A stretch of 64,000 nucleotides of DNA from Oscillospiraceae bacterium. GTDB taxonomy: Bacteria > Bacillota_A > Clostridia > Oscillospirales > Ruminococcaceae. Within the stretch, counting starts at the first letter, position 1. Each line of letters opens with the position of its first letter. The stretch spans positions 1-64,000 of the forward strand of contig JAGAJA010000061.1 in the NCBI GenBank assembly GCA_017829075.1, in the 5' to 3' direction. The translations under genes and the position numbers were made by a program. This document shows positions 37,140 to 43,726 of the stretch, one piece after another. The notes under the pieces are model-generated. The model was not told the origin of the DNA, made no database searches, and was given only the letters and a program-made list of their open reading frames with translations.

Positions 37140-37472
37140 TAAAATAATTCCTGCTTTATTCAAATATATTAGTTTATACTTGATTATTATTCCTGAATTA
37201 TAATGAAAAATAACATATTGAAAACTGATTTTCCATTTAGATAATTAAGTGTGCGTTGTATATAGGTTGGTTGTAGTTTTGAGAGCAATATAATAAAAAT
37301 ATGGATCAATTATGAAAAATAGATGGTCTTGTTTGACTGGAAAAGAGATTGATTTTTCCGGGGGATTGCGTTATAATAGATACAGAGAGTAAAAATAATT
37401 AGTATAGCCAATTGCGTAAAATAGAAAGTTTGTCAAAAGCACATACATATTCTGGAAGTGTGGTGATATCTT
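37140..37472. other. Intergenic region containing the left boundary of the mobile element
   Basis: About 330 bases, AT-rich, without a gene. 37140-37340 shows nothing I can name. 37341-37430 is the left copy of the element's direct repeat, and 37411-37437 its recombinase-type core. Confidence 0.6.
37341..37430. repeat. Left direct repeat (attL-like)
   Basis: Matches 45805-45894 at about 83 of 90 positions. It contains the end-of-gene sequence found inside the Cys-rich gene on the right, a TATAAT-like box, and the core TTGCGTAAAA-TAGAAA. After the core it diverges (GTTTGTCAAA), where the right copy has TTTTACGCAA. Confidence 0.85.
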
Positions 37473-37736
37473 GTGTCTAATCGTCAAGTTCAGATCTCTG
37501 AGGATCTCTTCCTCGATCTCCTGAGCTTCTTTAATTCTGACGAGCCTTCTCCGGCAGATGCCGCTTTGATCCAGGCTGCGCTTGAAGAGAAATTTGACAA
37601 GCTTATATCCCGTAAGCTATTCACCGACTATAAACGCGCGCCCACTCCGGAAGAACGTGAAGCAGCTCGCCAGGCTTACCTTGATCACGTCCAGATCAGC
37701 AAGTCTTTCCGTTCTCCAGTAGAAATTTCTTTATAA
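37473..37736 (+). CDS. Small conserved mobile-element protein ('complexin-2'-like)
   Basis: 87 residues from a GTG after GGUGAU. Soluble, helical and charged, with SNRQVQISEDLFLDLLSFF at the start and APTPEEREAARQAYLDHV near the end. This matches a short protein often annotated 'complexin-2' near integrative elements of Clostridia; the name is not a functional statement. Its GC-richer codons differ from the phage genes to its right, so it may be cargo or a piece of an earlier element between the left repeat and the phage. Confidence 0.7.
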   Translation: MSNRQVQISEDLFLDLLSFFNSDEPSPADAALIQAALEEKFDKLISRKLFTDYKRAPTPEEREAARQAYLDHVQISKSFRSPVEISL

Positions 37737-37745
37737 TCGCCTAAC

Positions 37746-37994
37746 ACACCACCGTGTTACGGTGGTGTCAGTCACAAATCAGATCCGATTCAGTCCGCCA
37801 AGCTGGATCTCCTGCATAAAAAAAGCCCGACTTAATGCCGGGCTATTGGTGTTTATATAATTTTCCCCTGCTCCGTTGCAGCTTGCTGCCGGAGCAGGGG
37901 AAAAGTCGATTTTAGGCAATTTTGGCAACGCTGCCGAAAGCCCGTCTTGGTAATACGGGCTTTCCATTACAACCTTTTCCAAGCGCTTGGAAAA
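37746..37994. other. Array of six hairpins (candidate packaging/origin region)
   Basis: Six inverted repeats in 250 bases: 37746-37755/37759-37768; 37781-37786/37805-37810; 37824-37829/37839-37844 (with a T tract on the reverse strand, so a likely terminator for the 38020 gene); 37861-37875/37890-37904, a 15-bp perfect stem with an inner GCAG/CTGC; 37936-37944/37956-37964; and the 20-bp palindrome at 37975-37994. Filamentous phages carry their packaging signal and origin in such a hairpin-rich intergenic region (five hairpins in M13). Confidence 0.55.
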
Positions 37995-38019
37995 ATCCTC
38001 TCCAGATTAATTGACTTTT

Positions 38020-38301
38020 CTAATTATCTTCTATTGTGTATAATGGAAATCCTTTTCCCTCTTTACACTCTATTCTTTTATTTTTTTCAATTTCCTTAAT
38101 TATTGATATTGCTGGACTTGTTTGTTTTTCTATCATTTTATCTATGATTTTTTTGTAATCACTTCTTCTTTTATCAATTTTTATTTGAATTGATATTACT
38201 AAATCTTTTTCCGTTTCATTTATTATATGTGTTGTATCTAAGTATAAATTTTCTGTTTTAGTATGCTGCATACTTGTTACTTTATACGATCCTCTAACCA
38301 T
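38020..38301 (-). CDS. Hypothetical phage protein downstream of the repressor
   Basis: 93 residues from the ATG at 38301 (GAGAGG seven bases upstream; an in-frame TTG at 38316 lies in the repressor's stop). Lys/Ile-rich, AT-rich codons. There is no known domain; the middle is two beta-strand-like stretches and a helix. It follows the repressor by 11 bases and ends before a reverse-strand terminator at 37824, so the two form a lysogeny operon. Confidence 0.65.
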   Translation of the reverse strand: MVRGSYKVTSMQHTKTENLYLDTTHIINETEKDLVISIQIKIDKRRSDYKKIIDKMIEKQTSPAISIIKEIEKNKRIECKEGKGFPLYTIEDN

Positions 38302-38312
38302 TTTGTTACCTC

Positions 38313-38528
38313 TCAATTGCTTTTTATTATTCCGAATAACCAGTCCGTGCTTACGTTATATAGTTCTGCAAGCATTCCTATTGTTTCTAGGTTTGGTTCA
38401 AGAGCTCCTGTTTCATATTTTGTTATGTTAGTTCGGGAGGTGTTAAGATTGTCTGCTACTTCTTGTTGTGTCATTTTAGCACTTTCTCTCGCTCTCCTTA
38501 TATTTGTTGTAAAGTTTTCTTTGAACAT
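38313..38528 (-). CDS. XRE-family phage repressor
   Basis: 71 residues, a single Cro/CI-type helix-turn-helix (MTQQEVADNLNTSRTNITKY followed by ETGALEPNLETI). It is divergent to the early phage genes and separated from them by four 16-bp repeats, the classic lysogeny-switch layout. No cleavage domain is attached. Ribosome site AAGGAGGU. Confidence 0.88.
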   Translation of the reverse strand: MFKENFTTNIRRARESAKMTQQEVADNLNTSRTNITKYETGALEPNLETIGMLAELYNVSTDWLFGIIKSN

Positions 38529-38543
38529 TCAATTAACCTCCTT

Positions 38544-38650
38544 TGTTCTATTTTAACACATTGTATAAATAAATGTGTTCTATTTTGGCACTTTTGCCTG
38601 TTCCATTCTGGCACTTTTTGTGTTATAATTATATTGTGCTAATATGGCAC
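38544..38650. promoter_or_regulatory. Phage switch region: four operator repeats and a forward promoter
   Basis: Four 16-bp copies related to TGTTCTATTTTGGCAC start at 38544, 38576, 38599 and 38635; the last, TGTGCTAATATGGCAC, shows the GTGC/GCAC dyad best. A TATAAT at 38624-38629 between copies 3 and 4 is the likely forward -10 with a poor -35 (TTCCAT at 38601), so copy 3 covers the -35. Copy 1 sits close to the repressor start on the other strand. The arrangement suggests one repressor controlling both directions. Confidence 0.7.
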
Positions 38651-38697
38651 ACATACATTTCACCCAGAACAGGGTAATTAAGAAAGGAAAAAGAAAT

Positions 38698-38910
38698 ATG
38701 AAATTTATCTATGGTGACATCGTAAAACATCCCTCTTATGGTGTTGGTATTGTTGCGCAGCGTGCAATGGCTGCCAGTGGTGCGAACGAGCTTTATACTG
38801 TTGTATTCTGCAAAGTATTACGGAATAATGGCGTTGTTCGTGTCCTCGGCTCTGAACTTTCGCTTATTAAACGTTTAGAGCAGTCTCTTCCTAAGGAGGG
38901 TGATTCATGA
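38698..38910 (+). CDS. Small early phage protein
   Basis: 70 residues from the ATG at 38698 after AAAGGAAAAAG. Beta-rich with KHPSYGVGIVAQ, reminiscent of small SH3-like or CarD-like folds, but no family can be assigned. First gene of the rightward operon; overlaps the next start (ATGA). Confidence 0.75.
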   Translation: MKFIYGDIVKHPSYGVGIVAQRAMAASGANELYTVVFCKVLRNNGVVRVLGSELSLIKRLEQSLPKEGDS

Positions 38911-39671
38911 AAGCAGTTCAATTATCAACCACTGATGAATCTCACTTCAATGAATATCTTGATAAGATTCGTAAGGAAATTCATGCAGCTGCCGAGAATT
39001 GGTTTCATATTGCCTATTTTGTGTACGAGATGAAATATTTCGAGTATTACAAGGTTAAGTATGATAATATCGTTGACTGTTGTCAGGCTGAGTTCGGCTT
39101 TAAAAAGTCTACTACCTACAACTTCATTAATATTGTGGAGCAGTTCGGCGGTTCAAAATGCATGACTATTAACATGAAACCACATAAATATAATTCTTAC
39201 GTTGGATATGCTGACTTTATTTCTCGGGTTCGTGGCTGGAATTATTCCCAGCTTGTTTCAATGCTTTCTCTATCTGAAAAGGATCGTTCTTCAGTTTCTC
39301 CCGAAATGAGCTCCCGTGAAATTAAGATGTTAAAGACAAATTCCAAGCGCTTGGAAAAATCTTCTCCAGATGATTTTCCTAAATTACACACTGTTCTTGT
39401 TGAGCCTTCCGAAGAATCTGAAATTGTTTCTCCTGCTCCAGCTGATGAAGTTCAATCCTCTGAGAGTTTGGAGCTTGTCTTAAATCAACTTGAAGAAGCT
39501 CGTGCAGCTTATAAAGCAGAACGGGAATCAAATCATCGTATTAATATCAAGCTTGTTGATATGACTATGGAACGAGATTCAGCACTCCAGCAGGTAGACT
39601 CTCTTAAGGATCAGATAAAAAAGTTAAAAGCTGAGAATAATCGTCTTAGAGCTCAATTATCTTCCTCTTAA
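38907..39671 (+). CDS. Phage DNA-binding-like protein with C-terminal coiled coil
   Basis: 254 residues. Residues ~20-110 resemble helical phage/plasmid proteins in which a host-range-like 'wf.iA..v.e' segment is followed by a helix-turn-helix-like stretch (CCQAEFGFKKSTTYNFINIV). Residues ~190-254 form a coiled coil (MTMERDSALQQVDSLKDQIK and onward). Near codons 146-155 the DNA carries a 16-bp palindrome also found in the hairpin array, so this gene may contain its own or a replication regulator's site. Role unknown; possibly replication control. Confidence 0.7.
   Translation: MKAVQLSTTDESHFNEYLDKIRKEIHAAAENWFHIAYFVYEMKYFEYYKVKYDNIVDCCQAEFGFKKSTTYNFINIVEQFGGSKCMTINMKPHKYNSYVGYADFISRVRGWNYSQLVSMLSLSEKDRSSVSPEMSSREIKMLKTNSKRLEKSSPDDFPKLHTVLVEPSEESEIVSPAPADEVQSSESLELVLNQLEEARAAYKAERESNHRINIKLVDMTMERDSALQQVDSLKDQIKKLKAENNRLRAQLSSS
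39342..39372 (+). repeat. 31-bp duplicate of the hairpin-array palindrome
   Basis: TTCCAAGCGCTTGGAA plus 15 following bases match 37977-38007 with one mismatch. This copy is inside the 254-residue gene, the other in non-coding DNA 1.4 kb upstream. Confidence 0.8.
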
Positions 39672-39978
39672 CCAATCCTGCTATTTCACATATATTTCGT
39701 CCTTTGGTGGTCGGGACTATAAATAAGACCACTACCAGACAGCAGTTTCGACCACATAAAAAAGGCAATAGCGCACCACTCTTCCGTCAACTCTTCTCGA
39801 AAGTAACTAAGCTTTATGACTTAGCCGAAACGGAATGCGTAATATAGACGGGGCTTGAGCAAATCGGTGATATTTGGGTCAGAATGAAGTCACTTTTAAG
39901 TCTTTCTGCTGTTACCACGAGCAATAAGGCTCGATTAAATTAATTCGCCCGGAATGGGGCAGAAAGAAGGTATTTATT
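39672..39978 (+). other. 307-base gap: candidate phage origin or structured leader
   Basis: No gene in any frame. It contains several stems: TGGTGGTC (39705-39712) with GACCACTA (39727-39734), and CTAAG/CTTAG around 39808-39826. It lies between the regulatory and ssDNA-binding genes, where a rolling-circle origin or a regulated leader could sit. No nick-site consensus can be named without the intact Rep. Confidence 0.4.
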
Positions 39979-40242
39979 ATGGCTAAAGTAACTCTTGTTG
40001 GAATTCATGATATGGATTTCCCCACTAAAGACGGCGGTAAAATTGACGGTATTGCTCTTCAGGTCAACTACCCTGATCCCAATGTTGTTGGTTTAAAAGC
40101 TGAATCAAAGTTTATCAGTCGTGATCTTTGTAATAACATCGGTTTCACTGCTTCTTTTCTTACTCCCTTCGTCGGTAAAACTGTCGAGCTCGAAACAAAT
40201 CTCAAGGGAAAAGTCATCGGTATTTCTGTTGTCGAGGGTTGA
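39979..40242 (+). CDS. Small ssDNA-binding-like phage protein
   Basis: 87 residues, all beta, resembling the short ssDNA-binding proteins (gene V type) of inoviruses in size and in standing just before the coat genes. The start MAKVTLVGIHDMDFPTKDGG and the end KGKVIGISVVEG suggest an OB-like barrel. No exact family hit can be claimed by eye. Ribosome site AGAAAGAAGGU. In filamentous phages this protein coats the plus strand before assembly. Confidence 0.65.
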   Translation: MAKVTLVGIHDMDFPTKDGGKIDGIALQVNYPDPNVVGLKAESKFISRDLCNNIGFTASFLTPFVGKTVELETNLKGKVIGISVVEG

Positions 40243-40245
40243 TGT

Positions 40246-40338
40246 ATGAACGCTCTTCAAATTATCGTGCTTGTTCTCGGCATTCTTTGTCTTGCTATTG
40301 TATTTGTATCAATGATAGTAGGACGTCATAAGAAGTAG
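40246..40338 (+). CDS. Tiny membrane protein (minor-coat-like)
   Basis: 30 residues: a three-residue start, a single hydrophobic helix (LQIIVLVLGILCLAIVFVSM) and a basic end GRHKK. It starts four bases after the ssDNA-binding-like gene. Size and topology match the pVII/pIX-type end-cap proteins of filamentous phages. The ribosome site is weak (GAGGGU). Confidence 0.6.
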   Translation: MNALQIIVLVLGILCLAIVFVSMIVGRHKK

Positions 40339-40346
40339 GTGATTCT

Positions 40347-40583
40347 ATGTCTGCCGGATCTGGTACGACTTTCAATTCTCCCGAAGAGATGCAGCAAGCA
40401 TATAATCAGATGTGGGAAGATATAGCTTCTGGATTCAACATGATACCGGACTATATCAAAGAAGCTTTTGATTTTGCTTCAAAAAATTCCGTAGCTCTTA
40501 TAGTTGTCAGCCTATTTCTTACAACGCTTGCATTTCTTTTTGTTCGCATGATCATCTCTGATTTTAGCGGTCGCAGCCGTTAA
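40347..40583 (+). CDS. Small single-span phage protein
   Basis: 78 residues: an amphipathic N-terminal half rich in Gln, Asn and aromatics, one membrane helix (SVALIVVSLFLTTLAFLFV, ~48-66) and a basic C-terminus FSGRSR. This N-out/C-in design is that of filamentous coat proteins, though there is no signal peptide. Starts after UAGGUGAU nine bases past the previous gene. Confidence 0.7.
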   Translation: MSAGSGTTFNSPEEMQQAYNQMWEDIASGFNMIPDYIKEAFDFASKNSVALIVVSLFLTTLAFLFVRMIISDFSGRSR

Positions 40584-40680
40584 GATAGAAAGTAGGGGTA
40601 ATATGCTTGCTATGTTACTTTCAGCTGCCGGAACAGAAGGCAGCCAGATTACTTTACCAGAAGAGGGGGTGAGGTTGAGT

Positions 40681-40977
40681 ATGGAAGCTATTTGGACAGC
40701 AATAACTACGGTTGTTGGTAATTTCTTAACCGATGTTGTTACACCTGTTACAACTTTTGTAACTACCAATCCGATTGCGCTCACTTTCCTGGGCGTGTCG
40801 TTTGTTGGTACCGGTATTAAGTACCTCAAAAGGGCTTTGTTGGGTTCGTTCGTTTCTATGATCCAGACGAGAAGCAGGGAAGTTCTCCAAAGGGTTCTGC
40901 TGTTCCGGTTTCTGCTGATATCCCGGATTTTGATTCTGTCGTTTCGTAAGCTATGCGCAAGCTTTACATATTCCTAA
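40681..40977 (+). CDS. Coat-like protein with a probable -1 frameshift
   Basis: Start chosen at ATG 40681 (GGGGGTGAGG upstream; MEAI... as in the next coat gene); the frame is open from an ATG at 40603 that also has a ribosome site, so a 26-residue leader is possible. MEAIWTAI leads to a membrane helix (NPIALTFLGVSFVGTGIKYL) and KRA. After codon AAA-AGG at ~40828-40833 the zero frame turns into unnatural codons, while the -1 frame continues with FVGFVRFYDPDEKQ and ends IPDFDSVVS at 40949 with normal phage codons. Either a mutation or programmed slippage on CAAAAGGG. Confidence 0.65.
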   Translation: MEAIWTAITTVVGNFLTDVVTPVTTFVTTNPIALTFLGVSFVGTGIKYLKRALLGSFVSMIQTRSREVLQRVLLFRFLLISRILILSFRKLCASFTYS

Positions 40978-41012
40978 GGTAAACATTTGATTTTTGAGAG
41001 GTGAATTTTTCA

Positions 41013-41186
41013 ATGGAAGCTATTATTTCTACTCTGACGCAGGGCGTGACCGGCGTTTTCTCTATCGCAGGTCAGGGCTTTGACTTCATCACCGGCAATG
41101 ATCTCTGTATGTTCATGGTTGCGATTTCATTTGCTGGCGTGGCTCTCGGGTTCGTTAAGCGTGCTTTCCGTACTGCTCGTAAGTAA
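41013..41186 (+). CDS. Major coat protein candidate
   Basis: 57 residues from the ATG at 41013 after GAGAGGUGAA. An amphipathic N-terminal helix (MEAIISTLTQGVTGVFSIAG), a membrane helix (NDLCMFMVAISFAGVALGFV) and a basic C-terminus KRAFRTARK that would face the DNA. Size and charge layout are those of a filamentous major coat protein. It is followed by a GC hairpin (41208-41231), like the attenuating terminator after the coat gene in filamentous phages. Its last ~45 residues are repeated at the end of the next protein. Confidence 0.75.
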   Translation: MEAIISTLTQGVTGVFSIAGQGFDFITGNDLCMFMVAISFAGVALGFVKRAFRTARK

Positions 41187-41207
41187 TCGGGCGTTATCTT
41201 CCCCTAT

Positions 41208-41231
41208 GGGGCAGGGTTTAGGCTCTGCCCC
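41208..41231 (+). terminator. Hairpin after the coat gene (attenuator-like)
   Basis: GGGGCAG (41208-41214) pairs with CTGCCCC (41225-41231). No T tract follows immediately (TCAACTTTTG), so read-through into the next gene is expected. This would give more coat than downstream product. Confidence 0.5.
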
Positions 41232-41258
41232 TCAACTTTTGAAAAGAGGTATTTTATT

Positions 41259-41834
41259 ATGAAAAAGAAAATTTCTGTTGTTCTTGTAGCTCTGTGCGCT
41301 TTCTTCCTTATGGGTTTAAGTGCTTTTGCAGTTACTCCGGCTTATGACAGTTCTGTTACTGGCTCTAAGGCTCTTACTGCTGATGAGTGTATTGCGTGGC
41401 TTATCTCTCAGGATTCTGAGGGTACTTTGACGGAGGAAGCTTTAAATGCTGGCTATACTTGGGCTGTTTTTGAGGGTAAAAATTATGTGACTGCTACACT
41501 TAATTCCTCTGATTCTGGCTTTGGTTATCAGTTCTTCTATGATGATTCCGGCACTTTTACTGTTGATATGTATTCCGGTTCTTCTGTATCTCGTATCGCC
41601 GGTAACCCTTCTTCTTCCGGTGGTTCTACTGGCGGTTCTGATTCTGGTTCTGGAAAAGATATTTCCGGTATTATTTCTGATGTCGGCACTGGCGTAAAGG
41701 GTGTATTCGATATGTCGCAGTCTGGATTTAACTTTATTACTGGTAATCTTATTTGTATGCTTATGGTTTCTGTAACTCTTGCCGGGGTTGGTATCGGTCT
41801 TATTGCTCGTGCTTTTAAAACAGCTCGTAAGTGA
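41259..41834 (+). CDS. Secreted coat-domain protein (coat paralogue with ectodomain)
   Basis: 191 residues. A good signal peptide (1-24, ending AFA before VTPA), a folded ectodomain (~25-115), a Ser/Gly linker (SSSGGSTGGSDSGSG) and a C-terminal module that copies the major coat candidate: GVKGVFDMSQSGFNFITGN, a membrane helix and ARAFKTARK, against GVTGVFSIAGQGFDFITGN and KRAFRTARK. It looks like a coat subunit carrying a displayed domain, which could be a minor virion protein or part of the tip. Ribosome site AAAAGAGGU. Confidence 0.75.
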   Translation: MKKKISVVLVALCAFFLMGLSAFAVTPAYDSSVTGSKALTADECIAWLISQDSEGTLTEEALNAGYTWAVFEGKNYVTATLNSSDSGFGYQFFYDDSGTFTVDMYSGSSVSRIAGNPSSSGGSTGGSDSGSGKDISGIISDVGTGVKGVFDMSQSGFNFITGNLICMLMVSVTLAGVGIGLIARAFKTARK

Positions 41835-41840
41835 TCAATA

Positions 41841-41872
41841 AAAGGGGCATTGGTTGCCTTTGCCCCTTTTTT
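41841..41872 (+). terminator. Rho-independent terminator inside the virion operon
   Basis: AAAGGGGCA (41841-41849) pairs with TGCCCCTTT and runs into eight T. It divides the coat genes from the adsorption-protein genes. Confidence 0.85.
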
Positions 41873-41910
41873 ATAAATTGTTATTTGTATTTTTTGAAAG
41901 GGGTGTTTTT

Positions 41911-41997
41911 ATGCGTAATAATACTGGATCTATTGTAACCGCTTGTGTTTTCTTTCTTCTCGCTGTCGTTTCAATCGTTCTTATCTTTGTGAGGTAA
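41911..41997 (+). CDS. Tiny membrane protein (minor-coat-like)
   Basis: 28 residues after GAAAGGGGUG: a polar start MRNNTGS, one hydrophobic helix (IVTACVFFLLAVVSIVLIFV) and a terminal Arg. Another pVII/pIX-sized protein. It ends five bases before the large secreted protein. Confidence 0.6.
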   Translation: MRNNTGSIVTACVFFLLAVVSIVLIFVR

Positions 41998-42002
41998 TTG
42001 CT

Positions 42003-43556
42003 ATGTCAAAAATCATTCCTTTAATTAAATCCTGCTGGCATAAGGTGATTTGTGCACTTTGTGCTTTGGCGGTTATTTTTATATCTGTTTTTTCTTCTGT
42101 TCCTGCTCACGCTGTTTCTTCTGATTGGGAATCTCTGGGAGAGGACGTTGCAGATCTTTATAATGCTTATGTTGATTATTTCAACGGCTGGTCTGAAAAA
42201 TCAATAGGTAAGGTTATAGGCAGTGCTGTTGATGTCCCTTTAAGCTGGCTCAAAACCCTTGCAGATGGATCTAAAGTAATATCACCTGTTGATGATTGGT
42301 ATTTTTATCTTGATGATGATACTTCTGGCGGTGGCGGTGGTCGTGTTCATTCTGGTTCATCTGGCGGTAGTGGCTCTGATCGCCCTTCTTCTGAGGTTGA
42401 ACCGGAAGTTCCTTCTTCATTCTTAAAAGATGTATATGCTGATTATGCTTCTCGCTATATGCCTATGCCTACGGTAGATTCATACCGCTGGAGCTATCAG
42501 GATTGTAAAGGTATAAAATCTACTTCTCCTGATTATTTTGGTTTTTTTGATTTTTATCCTTTGGCTCCTATTTATACTTATACCCAAGGTCAGTGGGGTG
42601 ATAAGGGATGGTCTTCTGTATATATGCTTTGTTATGTTTATGATGATGATGTAGGCTTTTATTATTCTAAACAGTATGTTCATATTTATCCTTCTACTTC
42701 TGATGATGGATCTCCTCTTTTTAATTTAGATTATTATAAACTTTCTGATAATACCCTAACGTATTCTTATACTGTACCTTGGCGTACTGATCGTCTTTAT
42801 TACGCTCTTAGCAATGAATCTTCGGTATCCGCATATTCTAATGCTATGGATTACCTTGGAAATTCATCTCCTTTATATCTTTATTCTCTCTCAGATTCAT
42901 CTCCTTATGTTGATTTTGCTCAACTTTATACTGGTTCTGTTTATTCTATTTCTCAATATGTGTATAGCACAAGCTTTGATCCTGTAAATAATACTGCTGA
43001 TGATTGTGGTTTTATGCTTTCCTCAAAGCCTTTTGAGCTTGTTTTAAATCAGACTAGCATTGACTTTGATAGAGTCCCCGATAATTATGTCGTAACTATC
43101 GAGGGCGACACTATCTATAATTATCCTATTACAAATCCCGATACCGGAGATACTTCCACAATTAACTATTACATAACAAATAATTATACACTCCCCGAAA
43201 ATTCAACAGATGATCCTGCTGATAACGGCGGTTCTTCCGGTGGATCTACTTCCGGAAATGTCAATGTTTCCGGAGAAGTAGTTGTTGGCGGTCAGATAGA
43301 CATCAATGCAGATCCTATTGATATAAACGTAAATACTCAGCCCATTGACATAAATGTTAATGTTTCTTCCGGTGTAAATTCCGATGTTAATGGTGAATCT
43401 GTTGATATATCCGGTTATCTTGATAATCTTCCGGAGCAGTCCGAAACCATGAATGACTATTTCAGTGTGTTTTTTAGCTTTGTTCCTCCGGAATTTCTAG
43501 CTTTGCTAATATCTGGTATCTCGATTGCTATTCTTATGCGTGTTCTAGGGCGGTGA
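42003..43556 (+). CDS. Large secreted, C-terminally anchored phage protein (pIII-like)
   Basis: 517 residues from ATG 42003 (GUGAGGU upstream). Signal peptide (~1-36, ending AHA before VSSD). A first domain is followed by a Gly/Ser linker (SGGGGGRVHSGSSGGSGS, ~100-118), then a long Tyr/Ser/Asp-rich domain, a second Gly/Ser linker (~400-415), a repeated IDINxxP-type strand segment and a C-terminal membrane helix (FLALLISGISIAILMRVLG). Domains separated by glycine linkers and a C-terminal anchor are the layout of the filamentous adsorption protein pIII. Receptor unknown; the fast-diverging sequence has no visible family. Confidence 0.7.
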   Translation: MSKIIPLIKSCWHKVICALCALAVIFISVFSSVPAHAVSSDWESLGEDVADLYNAYVDYFNGWSEKSIGKVIGSAVDVPLSWLKTLADGSKVISPVDDWYFYLDDDTSGGGGGRVHSGSSGGSGSDRPSSEVEPEVPSSFLKDVYADYASRYMPMPTVDSYRWSYQDCKGIKSTSPDYFGFFDFYPLAPIYTYTQGQWGDKGWSSVYMLCYVYDDDVGFYYSKQYVHIYPSTSDDGSPLFNLDYYKLSDNTLTYSYTVPWRTDRLYYALSNESSVSAYSNAMDYLGNSSPLYLYSLSDSSPYVDFAQLYTGSVYSISQYVYSTSFDPVNNTADDCGFMLSSKPFELVLNQTSIDFDRVPDNYVVTIEGDTIYNYPITNPDTGDTSTINYYITNNYTLPENSTDDPADNGGSSGGSTSGNVNVSGEVVVGGQIDINADPIDINVNTQPIDINVNVSSGVNSDVNGESVDISGYLDNLPEQSETMNDYFSVFFSFVPPEFLALLISGISIAILMRVLGR

Positions 43557-43560
43557 GTTC

Positions 43561-43716
43561 ATGGGTAATGCTTTTTCTTTCCTTTGGGAATGGGGTTATA
43601 AATTCTTGTCTTTCCGGCTTGATTTTGGCGATATCTCCTTTACTATCTTTGATTTTACGCTTGGTATTGTGATTTTGTCGCTTGTTGTGGCATTGATAAG
43701 GCGAATTTTGGAATGA
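43561..43716 (+). CDS. Small membrane protein
   Basis: 51 residues starting four bases after the pIII-like gene: MGNAFSFLWEWGYKFLSF, a beta-like middle and one C-terminal membrane helix (LGIVILSLVVALI) ending RRILE. Too short for the usual gene-length cut-offs, but position, codon use and topology support it. Confidence 0.65.
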   Translation: MGNAFSFLWEWGYKFLSFRLDFGDISFTIFDFTLGIVILSLVVALIRRILE

Positions 43717-43726
43717 GGTGTTTTTT

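Noticed and set aside
38907..39671. Search for a Zot/pI ATPase in the largest early phage gene
   Set aside because: No Walker A motif or membrane helix; coiled coil and DNA-binding-like features instead. No other gene in the island has a P-loop.
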